Positions 51,497 to 59,628 of a stretch of 64,000 nucleotides of DNA are shown here, one piece after another. Position 1 is the stretch's first letter, and every line of letters starts with the position of its first letter. Source of the DNA: Paenibacillus pinihumi DSM 23905 = JCM 16419. Its GTDB lineage: Bacteria; Bacillota; Bacilli; Paenibacillales; Paenibacillaceae. The notes beneath the pieces are model-generated. The model did no database searches. It had not been told where the DNA came from and saw only the letters and a program-made list of their open reading frames with translations. The translations under genes and the position numbers were made by a program. The stretch is taken from contig NZ_KE383864.1 of the NCBI RefSeq assembly GCF_000422505.1, forward strand, positions 540,381 to 604,380, read 5' to 3'.

Positions 51497-52426
51497 TCAG
51501 TACCTCCGCTTTTTATCTTTCATCTCTTCCATAAACAGCGTGTAATTCCGGTGACGGCTGGACTCGATGCTGCCTTCCTCAAGCGCTTCCAGCACCGCGC
51601 ACCCCGGCTCATGAATATGGGTGCAGCCCCGGAATTTGCAAGAAGGCGCAAGCTCCCTCATTTCACGGAAGCAGTCGCCAAGCTGCTCAATGCCAAGCTC
51701 TGTAAAATCAAGCTGGCTAAAGCCCGGCGTATCGGCAACATAACCGCCGCCGCCCACTTCAATCAGCTCCACATGACGTGTTGTATGCTTGCCCCGCCCA
51801 AGCCGGTTGCTGATCGCAGCCGTCTCCAGCCCAAGGCCCGGTACTATCGCATTGAGCAGGGAAGATTTCCCTACACCGGACTGTCCGGAGAACACGCTCA
51901 GATGGCCCTTCAGCCGCTCATGCAGCTCAGCAATCCCCTCTTGGCGCCGGGAGCTGGTGTTGAAGATTTCATAGCCGATAGGCTGATAAATACGCTCAAC
52001 CGCCGCTATTGCAGCGGCCGCCTCCTCGGAGACATCCTCGCTCTCAGTCAGGTCACCTTTGCTCAAGCACAGCACCGCTTCAATCCCGGCATGCTCGATA
52101 TGAACCAGGAACTTGTCCAGAAGCTGCAAATTAAGCGCCGGCTCCGATACGGAGAATACGAGCACCGCCAGACCGATATTTGCAACGGGCGGGCGGATCA
52201 GCTCCGAGGTGCGCTTGCGCACCTCATCAACCATCCCCTCTCCGTTCTCAGTCAGCGTATATACGACACGGTCGCCAACAAGCGGAGAAAGCCCCTTTTT
52301 CTTGAAGATGCCGCGTGCGCGGCATTGAATCACGCCTGGAGCTTTCTCGGAGTCATCAGGCATGACATAATAGTATCCGCTGAGAGCCTTGACGATCCGG
52401 CCCTCGCCCGACTTGTTACTCGTCAT
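51497..52426 (-). CDS. rsgA: Ribosome small-subunit GTPase RsgA
   Basis: 309 residues from ATG 52426, which overlaps the prkC 3' end by 11 bp; a longer reading to 52483 is inside prkC. N-terminal OB fold, circularly permuted GTPase (G1 SGQSGVGKSSLLNAI after the G4-like CLSKGDL), G3 DTPGF, and a C-terminal zinc knuckle CKFRGCTHIHEPGCAV. It acts in late 30S maturation and is phosphorylated by PrkC in B. subtilis, consistent with being in one operon with it. Confidence 0.96.
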   Translation of the reverse strand: MTSNKSGEGRIVKALSGYYYVMPDDSEKAPGVIQCRARGIFKKKGLSPLVGDRVVYTLTENGEGMVDEVRKRTSELIRPPVANIGLAVLVFSVSEPALNLQLLDKFLVHIEHAGIEAVLCLSKGDLTESEDVSEEAAAAIAAVERIYQPIGYEIFNTSSRRQEGIAELHERLKGHLSVFSGQSGVGKSSLLNAIVPGLGLETAAISNRLGRGKHTTRHVELIEVGGGGYVADTPGFSQLDFTELGIEQLGDCFREMRELAPSCKFRGCTHIHEPGCAVLEALEEGSIESSRHRNYTLFMEEMKDKKRRY

Positions 52427-54545
52427 GATTGCCTTCGTGATTCTGGTTGCCCCCTTGGTTGACATGTTCATTGTCGCCTTCATTATGTACCGGAGGCTGC
52501 TCCTCCGTTACCGGATCTGGAGGCGGCGGAGCCATTCCAGGCACATTCTCGCCCTGGGAGCCCCCTGCCTGAACCTGCTCATACGTTCTTGTGAAAGTAT
52601 CGACAAATTGATTATCCCGGTGTACCATAACGACCGCTTCCTTGCCCGGAGCCAGGATGACCTTGACAGGAATCGTCGTCCAATCGGAAATCTTTTGGCT
52701 GCAGCATTCAATATTTTGCCCCGTTGCATCCGAGTAGACGATGCGTACATCGCTCGAGGTGCCCAATTGAGCCGGCGCAACGTTAATGTTGAAAGTAAAC
52801 TCCTTCGCATCAGCCGGAAGTCCCGAGCTGACCGTAATCGTAATTTCCGTGCCCGTAGGCACCTGGGTTCCCGCTTCATGAGGGAACTGTTCCAGCACCT
52901 CGCCCGCAGGACGGTAGCTTGGCTCCTGGACAATCCCGTTGCCCGGACCAAGCTTCAGCTTGTTGTCGCTGATCTTCTTAATCGCTTCCTTTTGGGTAAG
53001 CCCGACAAGATTAGGCATTTCCAGCGTTTCAAGCCCTTTGCTGACCTGGAACTTCACCGTGACTTGACCGACCTGGAACTGGTCGCCCTTTGTCGGCGTC
53101 TGGGAAATGATCGTCCCCGCCGCCTGCTCCGAAAAGACCTCTTCCTTCAGAATCTGGTCATCTGTCAAGCCCATGTTTTGCAGACTTGTTTTGGCGTCTG
53201 CATACTGCTGCCCCACATAATCAAGCATCTCTTCCAGCACCGGTCCGGTGCTGACATACAGCCGGACATAAGAACCGGTCTTGACCATCATATTCTGCTT
53301 GGACTGCTGGAACACCTGATCCTTGGGGATATCAGGCCTGGCTTCATAGATGATCGGGTCCTCGGGCAAAAGACCGGCTGCCTTAAGGTCCGCTATGGCC
53401 TCCGCCTCCGACTTGCCGACAACATAAGGAACATGAACCTCATCGGTCTCCAAATCGCTCAGAAATACACGCAGCCCCCAAAACAGCAGAACCAGCACCA
53501 GCAAGGTCCCGCCGAAAATAATGACCGGCTTTACCCATCTTTTTCTCCTGGGCGGCCCGCCTTCCTGCCGGCGGTCAACGCTTGCTTGCGCGTTGTCGTA
53601 CCCCGGACGCTCGCGCTCCCGGTCATAAGCCGGTTCCGAGGCGTACATATCGCCTCCGCGGATGGCCGGCATCACACGGGTAACTTCCATATCGGCGTCA
53701 AATTCCAGCTTGTCCTCATCCACCCGGTCTGTTGAAAGACAGCTTTCCAGATCCTTCAGCATTTCAGCGGCGGAAGCATAGCGCTCAGACGGATTTTTGC
53801 GCATGGACCGCAAAATAATATTTTCGACGCTTTGCGGAATGTGCCGGTTCACGGCGCGCGGCTCTTCGAAATGGTCCTGGAGATGTTTCAGCGCAACACT
53901 AATCGGGCTTTCACCCAAAAACGGCAGCTTTGCCGTGAGCATCTGATAGAGCACAATCCCCAGCGAGTACAGGTCGGATTTCTCACCTGTGTTGACGCCC
54001 TTGGCATGTTCCGGAGAAAAATAATGGACAGAGCCGACTACAGAACCGGCTTGTGTAATCGTAGAGGAAGTGACGGCACGGGCAATCCCGAAATCGGTCA
54101 CTTTGACCCTCCCATTTTTGCCGATCAGTATATTATGCGGCTTAATGTCGCGATGAATAATTTGATTATGATGGGCATGCTCAAGCGCATCGCAAATTTG
54201 AGTGGCGATCTTTACGGCTTCCTCTACCTGCAGAGGAGCGCGATGCGAGATCACCTCATTCAAATTGCTGCCTTCCACATATTCCATAACAATATAATGT
54301 GTGTCATCCTCTTGCCCGACATCATAGATGCTGACTACATTAGGATGAGATAAAGCTGCGGCAGACTGGGCCTCGCGGCGAAAGCGGCGGATAAACTCCT
54401 CGTCATGGACAAACTGCTGACGAAGCACCTTAACCGCCACATTGCGCCCGAGCAAAATATCATGCGCCTTGAATACCAGCGCCATGCCACCCTCACCGAT
54501 CCGTGCGAGAATCTCATAACGGCCGCCTAATTCATGTCCGATCAT
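52416..54545 (-). CDS. prkC: PASTA-domain Ser/Thr protein kinase
   Basis: 709 residues. Cytosolic Hanks kinase (1-~275): GEGGMALVFKAHD, catalytic Lys in VAVKVLRQQF, HRDIKPHNIL, VTDFGIARA. A juxtamembrane linker and one membrane segment (PVIIFGGTLLVLVLLFWGL, ~345-365) are followed by three PASTA repeats (VPYVVGKSEAEAIADLKAAG, LDYVGQQYADAKTSLQNMGL, MPNLVGLTQKEAIKKISDNK), an Ig-like end and a His/Asn-rich tail. It senses muropeptides and triggers germination in B. subtilis. It overlaps prpC by 4 bp. Confidence 0.97.
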   Translation of the reverse strand: MIGHELGGRYEILARIGEGGMALVFKAHDILLGRNVAVKVLRQQFVHDEEFIRRFRREAQSAAALSHPNVVSIYDVGQEDDTHYIVMEYVEGSNLNEVISHRAPLQVEEAVKIATQICDALEHAHHNQIIHRDIKPHNILIGKNGRVKVTDFGIARAVTSSTITQAGSVVGSVHYFSPEHAKGVNTGEKSDLYSLGIVLYQMLTAKLPFLGESPISVALKHLQDHFEEPRAVNRHIPQSVENIILRSMRKNPSERYASAAEMLKDLESCLSTDRVDEDKLEFDADMEVTRVMPAIRGGDMYASEPAYDRERERPGYDNAQASVDRRQEGGPPRRKRWVKPVIIFGGTLLVLVLLFWGLRVFLSDLETDEVHVPYVVGKSEAEAIADLKAAGLLPEDPIIYEARPDIPKDQVFQQSKQNMMVKTGSYVRLYVSTGPVLEEMLDYVGQQYADAKTSLQNMGLTDDQILKEEVFSEQAAGTIISQTPTKGDQFQVGQVTVKFQVSKGLETLEMPNLVGLTQKEAIKKISDNKLKLGPGNGIVQEPSYRPAGEVLEQFPHEAGTQVPTGTEITITVSSGLPADAKEFTFNINVAPAQLGTSSDVRIVYSDATGQNIECCSQKISDWTTIPVKVILAPGKEAVVMVHRDNQFVDTFTRTYEQVQAGGSQGENVPGMAPPPPDPVTEEQPPVHNEGDNEHVNQGGNQNHEGNHDE

Positions 54546-55312
54546 GTTATCCTCACCTCTTGCTCCTTGCTTGTATCGGCGTCATTGTACAGCAGCACAA
54601 CCGTGATGTTGTCATCGCCTCCCGCCTGCAAAGCAAGCTCGACAAGCTGCTCCGCCTTGGCGTCGAGATTCAACCCGCCGGCCTGTACCGTATCCACCAT
54701 CTGTTGTTCACTGATCATGTTGCTCAGTCCGTCGCTGCACAGCAGCAGCAGTTCGCCCGGAGCCCATTCCAGCGTCCGCACATCCACCTCGACATCTCTA
54801 TCGGTCCCCAATGCCCGTGTCAGTACATTGCGGCGGGGGTGATTGGCTGCTTCCTCCGCACTGATCTGGCCTGTCTTGGCCAGTTCATTAACGAGTGTAT
54901 GATCATCCGTAAGCTGTGTAATATAGCGATCTTTGATCTTGTAAGCCCGGCTGTCGCCAATATACGCAATAACAGCTTGCTGCTTGTCGGCAACAGCTGC
55001 AACGACCGTCGTCCCCATATTATGGTACTGCTCATTTTGAGCAGCCATATCGTAGACAACAGCATTCGCCTGATGTATCGCCTGAACGACATGATGTGCG
55101 GCCTCTCCGCCATCAATGACAAGCTCTCTGCCGGCAAGCGCCTCGCGAAAGGTTTGCACCGCAAGCTGACTGGCTACGTCTCCTGCCTGATGTCCGCCCA
55201 TACCGTCCGCCACGATAGCAATTGCTACCATACCGTCCTCCTGGCCGACCCAAGCCTGATCTTCATTGACCAGCCGGATACGGCCGATATCACTTCGATT
55301 CGCCGTAATCAA
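54542..55312 (-). CDS. prpC: PP2C-type protein phosphatase (PrkC partner)
   Basis: 256 residues from TTG 55312 (GAGGTGA 7 nt upstream; (M)ITANRSDIGRIRLVNEDQ), 7 nt after the rlmN stop; a start at 55471 lies inside rlmN. PPM metal ligands: VNEDQAWV, VADGMGGHQAGDVASQLA, LLCSDGLSNMI and GGDDNITVVLL. It reverses PrkC phosphorylation. The tandem prpC-prkC with ATGA overlap is conserved in Firmicutes. Confidence 0.96.
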   Translation of the reverse strand: MITANRSDIGRIRLVNEDQAWVGQEDGMVAIAIVADGMGGHQAGDVASQLAVQTFREALAGRELVIDGGEAAHHVVQAIHQANAVVYDMAAQNEQYHNMGTTVVAAVADKQQAVIAYIGDSRAYKIKDRYITQLTDDHTLVNELAKTGQISAEEAANHPRRNVLTRALGTDRDVEVDVRTLEWAPGELLLLCSDGLSNMISEQQMVDTVQAGGLNLDAKAEQLVELALQAGGDDNITVVLLYNDADTSKEQEVRIT

Positions 55313-55319
55313 ACTCGTA

Positions 55320-56366
55320 TCACCTCGCCTGAGATTCCATATGTTTGGCCCGCAATTGGCCGCATGCTGCGGCAATGTCATGACCCTGCTCCCTGCGGAT
55401 TGTCGCATTGATTTTCTTGCGTTCCAGTATGCGCTGGAATTCGAAAATATCTTCACGCGGCGTGCGCACATATTTGCGCTCCGGCACGTGGTTGACCGGA
55501 ATCAGATTGACGTGGCAGAGCATGTCCTGCAGCACGTCCGCCAGTTCTTCCGCATGCTCCGGACGGTCATTGACACCGCCGATCAACGCGTATTCAAAGG
55601 TGATGCGGCGTCCGGTCTTCGCCAGATAATAGCGGCAAGCCTCCATTACTTCCTCAAATGGGAAACGCCGGTTGACAGGCATCAGCTTGGAACGCAGCAC
55701 ATCATTCGGGGCGTGAATCGAGATCGCCAGATTGATCTGTGTATTTTCCTCTGCAAATTTGTACATGCTCGGCACGATTCCGCTAGTGGATACTGTAATG
55801 TGGCGCTGGCCGATATGAAGACCTTTCTCATGAATCATAATACGCAAGAAATTCATCGTCTCGTCATAATTCTCGAACGGCTCTCCGGAACCCATAATGA
55901 CGATGCTGGAGATTCTCTCACCAGTGGCGTCAAGCATTTGCTGGGCTGTTACGACCTGGGCAACAATCTCGCCCGCTGTCAGGTTGCGCTTCAGTCCGCC
56001 AAGCGTGGAAGCACAGAATGTGCAGCCGATCCGGCAGCCGACTTGTGTGGTCACACAAATGCTGTTGCCATAATTATGGCGCATGACAACCGTCTCAATC
56101 GCATGGTTGTCATGCAGTCCGAACAGGAACTTGACTGTCCCGTCCTTCGATTCGAATTTCGTAATTTCTTCCAGCGTTACAAAAGCAAACTGGTCATGCA
56201 GCTTCTCGCGCAGCTGCTTCGGCAGATTGGTCATCTCTTCAAAGCCTGTGACGCGTTTCACATAGAGCCAGTCAAAAAGCTGGGCCGCGCGGAAAGCGGG
56301 CTCTGAATTGTCTTTCATCCATTGCTGGATTTGCTCCAGCGTATAGTCATATATGAACGGTTTCAT
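55320..56366 (-). CDS. rlmN: Dual-specificity RNA methyltransferase RlmN (radical SAM)
   Basis: 348 residues. It methylates A2503 in 23S rRNA and A37 in some tRNAs at C2. The radical-SAM CX3CX2C motif is [15 protein letters not shown]. The SAM-binding [11 protein letters not shown], the HAPND segment and a C-terminal Cys/ANIR-like region ([20 protein letters not shown]) with the methyl-accepting Cys are all present. It starts after rsmB and leads into prpC. Confidence 0.97.
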   Translation of the reverse strand: MKPFIYDYTLEQIQQWMKDNSEPAFRAAQLFDWLYVKRVTGFEEMTNLPKQLREKLHDQFAFVTLEEITKFESKDGTVKFLFGLHDNHAIETVVMRHNYGNSICVTTQVGCRIGCTFCASTLGGLKRNLTAGEIVAQVVTAQQMLDATGERISSIVIMGSGEPFENYDETMNFLRIMIHEKGLHIGQRHITVSTSGIVPSMYKFAEENTQINLAISIHAPNDVLRSKLMPVNRRFPFEEVMEACRYYLAKTGRRITFEYALIGGVNDRPEHAEELADVLQDMLCHVNLIPVNHVPERKYVRTPREDIFEFQRILERKKINATIRREQGHDIAAACGQLRAKHMESQAR

Positions 56367-56471
56367 TTGATATCAACACCTGTTTCTGTTAGCTGTCGTT
56401 GGCGCTGCTGAGTCCAGTCAGCGCCACGCCTATTTTACCATAAACGGCCTCTCCAATACTACAAGGCCTCT

Positions 56472-57875
56472 TTATCCCCGTCTGCGCAGACGGGCGATGA
56501 AAAATCCGTCACTTCCGGCCTGATGCGGCAGCAGCTGCACCATACCGCTAAAACTGTCGCCTATAGCGCCCTTGTCCTTCAAGGAAGCCAGCACTGGCAT
56601 TGGCCATTGCGCATCCAGCTCAAAGTCCTCATGCTCCTTCAGGAAACGGTCTACCTGCTCCTCGTTCTCCTTCCGCTCCACCGTACATGTGCTGTACACC
56701 AGCACACCGCCAGGGCGGACAAGCTGTGAGCATGAAGCCAGCAGACGGCGCTGCACAACCGTGATGGCCTCAATATCTTTTGGTGTCTTGTTCCATTTCA
56801 GCTCGGGCTTGCGCCGGATAACCCCAAGACCGGAACATGGGGCATCCAGCAGGACAACATCCATCGAGCCCGGGGCAAAATGCTCCGCAAGCTCGCCCGC
56901 ATCGCCGCTCATGGTTTGAATGCAGGAGAGGCCCAGCCTCTGCGCCTGATCATCGATCAGCTTCAGCTTGTGCGGATGAAGATCATTGGCAAAGACACGG
57001 CCCTCATTATTCATTTTCTCCGCAAGATGGGCCGTCTTGCCGCCCGGAGCAGCGCAGCAATCCAGCACCTGCATGCCCGGTTTCGGATCAGCCGCCTCAG
57101 CGACCAGCATCGAGCTCTCATCCTGCACGCTCCAAAGCCCGTCCCGGAAAGACGGCGTATCGGCCAGGTTGCCGCCGCGTTCCACGACGATGCCCTGCGG
57201 GGCCAGCTCCGACGGTGATGCTGACATCTCCTGCTCCCGCAGCCGGATGAGCGCCTTTTCGCGGGTAGAGCGCAGCCTGTTCACGCGAATGCTGGAATGC
57301 GGCGGCTCATTGTCCGCTGCGCACATCGCCTCCGCCGTCTCTTCCCCGTACGCGCTGATCCAGCGCTCAACGAGCCACTTGGGATGTGAATATTCAAGCG
57401 CCAGACGATCTGAGGGGGCCAGTCCCTCCGGAATAGTCAGTTCGTCACGCCTGCGCAGCATATTGCGCAGCACGCCGTTGACCATCCCGGCAATTCCGGC
57501 ATGACCGCGGCGCTTGGCAATCTGCACCGCTTCATTCACGGCCGCATGCGGCGGAACGCGGTCCAGATAGACAAGCTGATAGACGCTCATTCGCAGAAGC
57601 TGCCGCACCCACGGCTCCAGCTTGTTCAGCCCTTTGGCGACAAACTTTCCCAGCCAGTAATCCAGCGTTCCCTGGCGCTGAATCGTCCCGTAGACCAGTT
57701 CCGTGGCCAGGCCCGCATCGGCGCGGGACAGCCCGGCATCCTGCAGCGCGCGGTTTAACTGCAAATTGCTGTATGCCTGGTCCGTCTCCACCCGGCGCAA
57801 TGTATCAAGCGCGATATCCCGCGCTCCCAGAGGACGGCTTGCAGAAGGACGCTTGCCCTTGCTTTGCTGCGTCAT
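56472..57875 (-). CDS. rsmB: 16S rRNA (cytosine-967-C5) methyltransferase
   Basis: 467 residues. N-terminal NusB-like RNA-binding domain (1-~150, ARDIALDTLRRVETDQAYSN), then the RsmB/NOP methylase: VLDCCAAPGGKTAHLAEKM (AdoMet), DAPCSGLGVIRRKPE with the first catalytic Cys, and YSTCTVERKENEEQV with the second. The start overlaps the fmt stop by 4 bp. The fmt-rsmB-rlmN order is as in B. subtilis (fmt-yloM-yloN). Confidence 0.97.
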   Translation of the reverse strand: MTQQSKGKRPSASRPLGARDIALDTLRRVETDQAYSNLQLNRALQDAGLSRADAGLATELVYGTIQRQGTLDYWLGKFVAKGLNKLEPWVRQLLRMSVYQLVYLDRVPPHAAVNEAVQIAKRRGHAGIAGMVNGVLRNMLRRRDELTIPEGLAPSDRLALEYSHPKWLVERWISAYGEETAEAMCAADNEPPHSSIRVNRLRSTREKALIRLREQEMSASPSELAPQGIVVERGGNLADTPSFRDGLWSVQDESSMLVAEAADPKPGMQVLDCCAAPGGKTAHLAEKMNNEGRVFANDLHPHKLKLIDDQAQRLGLSCIQTMSGDAGELAEHFAPGSMDVVLLDAPCSGLGVIRRKPELKWNKTPKDIEAITVVQRRLLASCSQLVRPGGVLVYSTCTVERKENEEQVDRFLKEHEDFELDAQWPMPVLASLKDKGAIGDSFSGMVQLLPHQAGSDGFFIARLRRRG

Positions 57876-58828
57876 TGCTCTTCACCGCCAAACATGGCAT
57901 CCTCGGGAATTCGTGCCCCTTTCAGCCAATCCGAGGCAGGCATGGCCTTCTTGCCCGCCGGCTGAATCGTCGTCAGCTCCAGCAAGCCGTCCCCTGTCTG
58001 AACAAATAATTTCCCGTCATGCGCCGCTAGCGCCCCCGGCAGCTTCTGCTTCAGGCTGCCAGCCGCTGTACTTCCGCTTGCCTCCAGGCATTCCCTCACT
58101 TTGAATGCTTCCCCCTGCAAGAAGGTAAAGGCGCCTGCCATCGGAGAGAGCCCACGAACCTGGTTGTAAACTTGCCGGGCACTGCGGCTCCAGTCAATCT
58201 GCTCGTCCTCGCGAGACAAGTTTGGCGCATAGGTCGCTTCCGCATCATTTTGCGGGACCGCAACAGCCGTACCGTCAATCAGAGACGGCAGAGTCCGCCC
58301 CAGCAGCTCTGCGCCGGCTGTACTCAGCTTGGCGAATAGAGTGCCTGATGTATCTTCCGGCTCAATCGGCACTTCCACACGGCTGATCATGTCTCCGGTG
58401 TCCAGCCCCTCAGCCATATACATAATCGTAACGCCCGTTACAGCCTCTCCATTGATAATCGAGCGCTGGATCGGGGCGCCCCCGCGATACTTGGGCAGCA
58501 GCGAGCCATGAACATTAATGCATCCAAGTCGCGGCAGCTCCAGCACACCGACGGGGAGAATTTGCCCGTAAGCGGCTGTTACGATCAGGTCCGGCTTGTA
58601 CGCCGCCACTTCTGCTACTGCCTCCGGTCTGCGCATCCGCTCCGGCTGCAGCACCGGCAGGCCGCGCTCCAGCGCCGCTTCCTTGACAGGCGGCGGCGTC
58701 AGCGTCTTCTTCCGGCCCTTGGGGCGGTCGGGCTGTGTGACCACAGCCACGACGTTGTAGCCGCTATCCAGCAGCAAATTCAAAGAAGGGACGGCAAATT
58801 CAGGCGTCCCCATAAATACAATGCGCAT
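57872..58828 (-). CDS. fmt: Methionyl-tRNA formyltransferase
   Basis: 318 residues from ATG 58828 (GGAGG 8 nt upstream); upstream residues to 58876 lie in def. It formylates initiator Met-tRNA with 10-formyl-THF. Motifs: MRIVFMGTPEFAVPSLN, INVHGSLLPKYRGGAPIQ with the catalytic His/Asn region, and the C-terminal OB-like domain (SREDEQIDWSRSARQVYNQV). It starts 4 nt after the def stop. Confidence 0.97.
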   Translation of the reverse strand: MRIVFMGTPEFAVPSLNLLLDSGYNVVAVVTQPDRPKGRKKTLTPPPVKEAALERGLPVLQPERMRRPEAVAEVAAYKPDLIVTAAYGQILPVGVLELPRLGCINVHGSLLPKYRGGAPIQRSIINGEAVTGVTIMYMAEGLDTGDMISRVEVPIEPEDTSGTLFAKLSTAGAELLGRTLPSLIDGTAVAVPQNDAEATYAPNLSREDEQIDWSRSARQVYNQVRGLSPMAGAFTFLQGEAFKVRECLEASGSTAAGSLKQKLPGALAAHDGKLFVQTGDGLLELTTIQPAGKKAMPASDWLKGARIPEDAMFGGEEQ

Positions 58829-58832
58829 GCCG

Positions 58833-59318
58833 TCAGCCTCCATTCGGGCGGGGCCTTGCTGTAATGTCGTAGACATTCTCCGCCAAATCCGTGAACAGAA
58901 TGCCGTTCAGATGATCGACCTCATGCTGGAAGGCACGGGCCAGATATTCTGAAGCCTCAACGATGATTTCATTGCCGTCACGGTCCTGCCCCTTCACCTT
59001 GATATCCTTATACCGCAGAACATCGCCATTAATATTCGGAATGCTCAGACAGCCTTCCGGTCCAAGCTGCTCCCCGCTTTTCTCAATGATCTCCGGATTA
59101 ACCATCTCGATCAGCCCGTTATCATCACCGACATCCACGACAATTACACGCTTCAAAATGCCGATTTGCGGCGCGGCCAGACCTACCCCCTCCGCATCAT
59201 ACATCGTCTCTGCCATGTCGCGGAGCAGCTTGTGCAGATTGGAATTGAATTTCGTTACTTCTTTGGCACGTTCCCGGAGAACGGGATCTGGCTCTTTTAC
59301 AATAATACGAATGGACAC
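58833..59318 (-). CDS. def: Peptide deformylase
   Basis: 161 residues from GTG 59318. It removes the formyl group from nascent proteins. The three family motifs are intact: GVGLAAPQIG, EGCLSIP (Cys metal ligand) and QHEVDHLNG (His ligands and Glu). It is the short type-1 form. def-fmt is the classical pair. Confidence 0.97.
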   Translation of the reverse strand: MSIRIIVKEPDPVLRERAKEVTKFNSNLHKLLRDMAETMYDAEGVGLAAPQIGILKRVIVVDVGDDNGLIEMVNPEIIEKSGEQLGPEGCLSIPNINGDVLRYKDIKVKGQDRDGNEIIVEASEYLARAFQHEVDHLNGILFTDLAENVYDITARPRPNGG

Positions 59319-59628
59319 GGCTATTCCCTGCCTTTATCTGAAATTTTATGTGGAGTAGCATGATGAGCAGGCGCACTGCCATGGCTTTTTGTCACAATTG
59401 ATTTGTGAAAGCTATCAAGTGTGCACGGCACACGGCATTGCCTGCGGGCCATATGGTGTCCCATACTGCACCGAAACACATCTATGCCTATTGTATACGT
59501 ACAGCTTGCCATGTGACCGGTCTATTAAAAAATTTTTATTCTAAGAGGCCAAAAGCGGCCGCCCGCTAAGGGCAAACTTGCTGAGTAAAAACTATGCGAT
59601 TGCCGGCCGCATTATGGCTGCATAATGG
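59319..59628. other. Spacer between priA and def
   Basis: 310 bp with no supported gene. It holds short imperfect inverted repeats (for example CACAA around 59394 and TTGTG near 59403) and a C/G-rich stretch around 59555-59570, but no clear terminator. In B. subtilis priA and def are nearly adjacent. Confidence 0.5.
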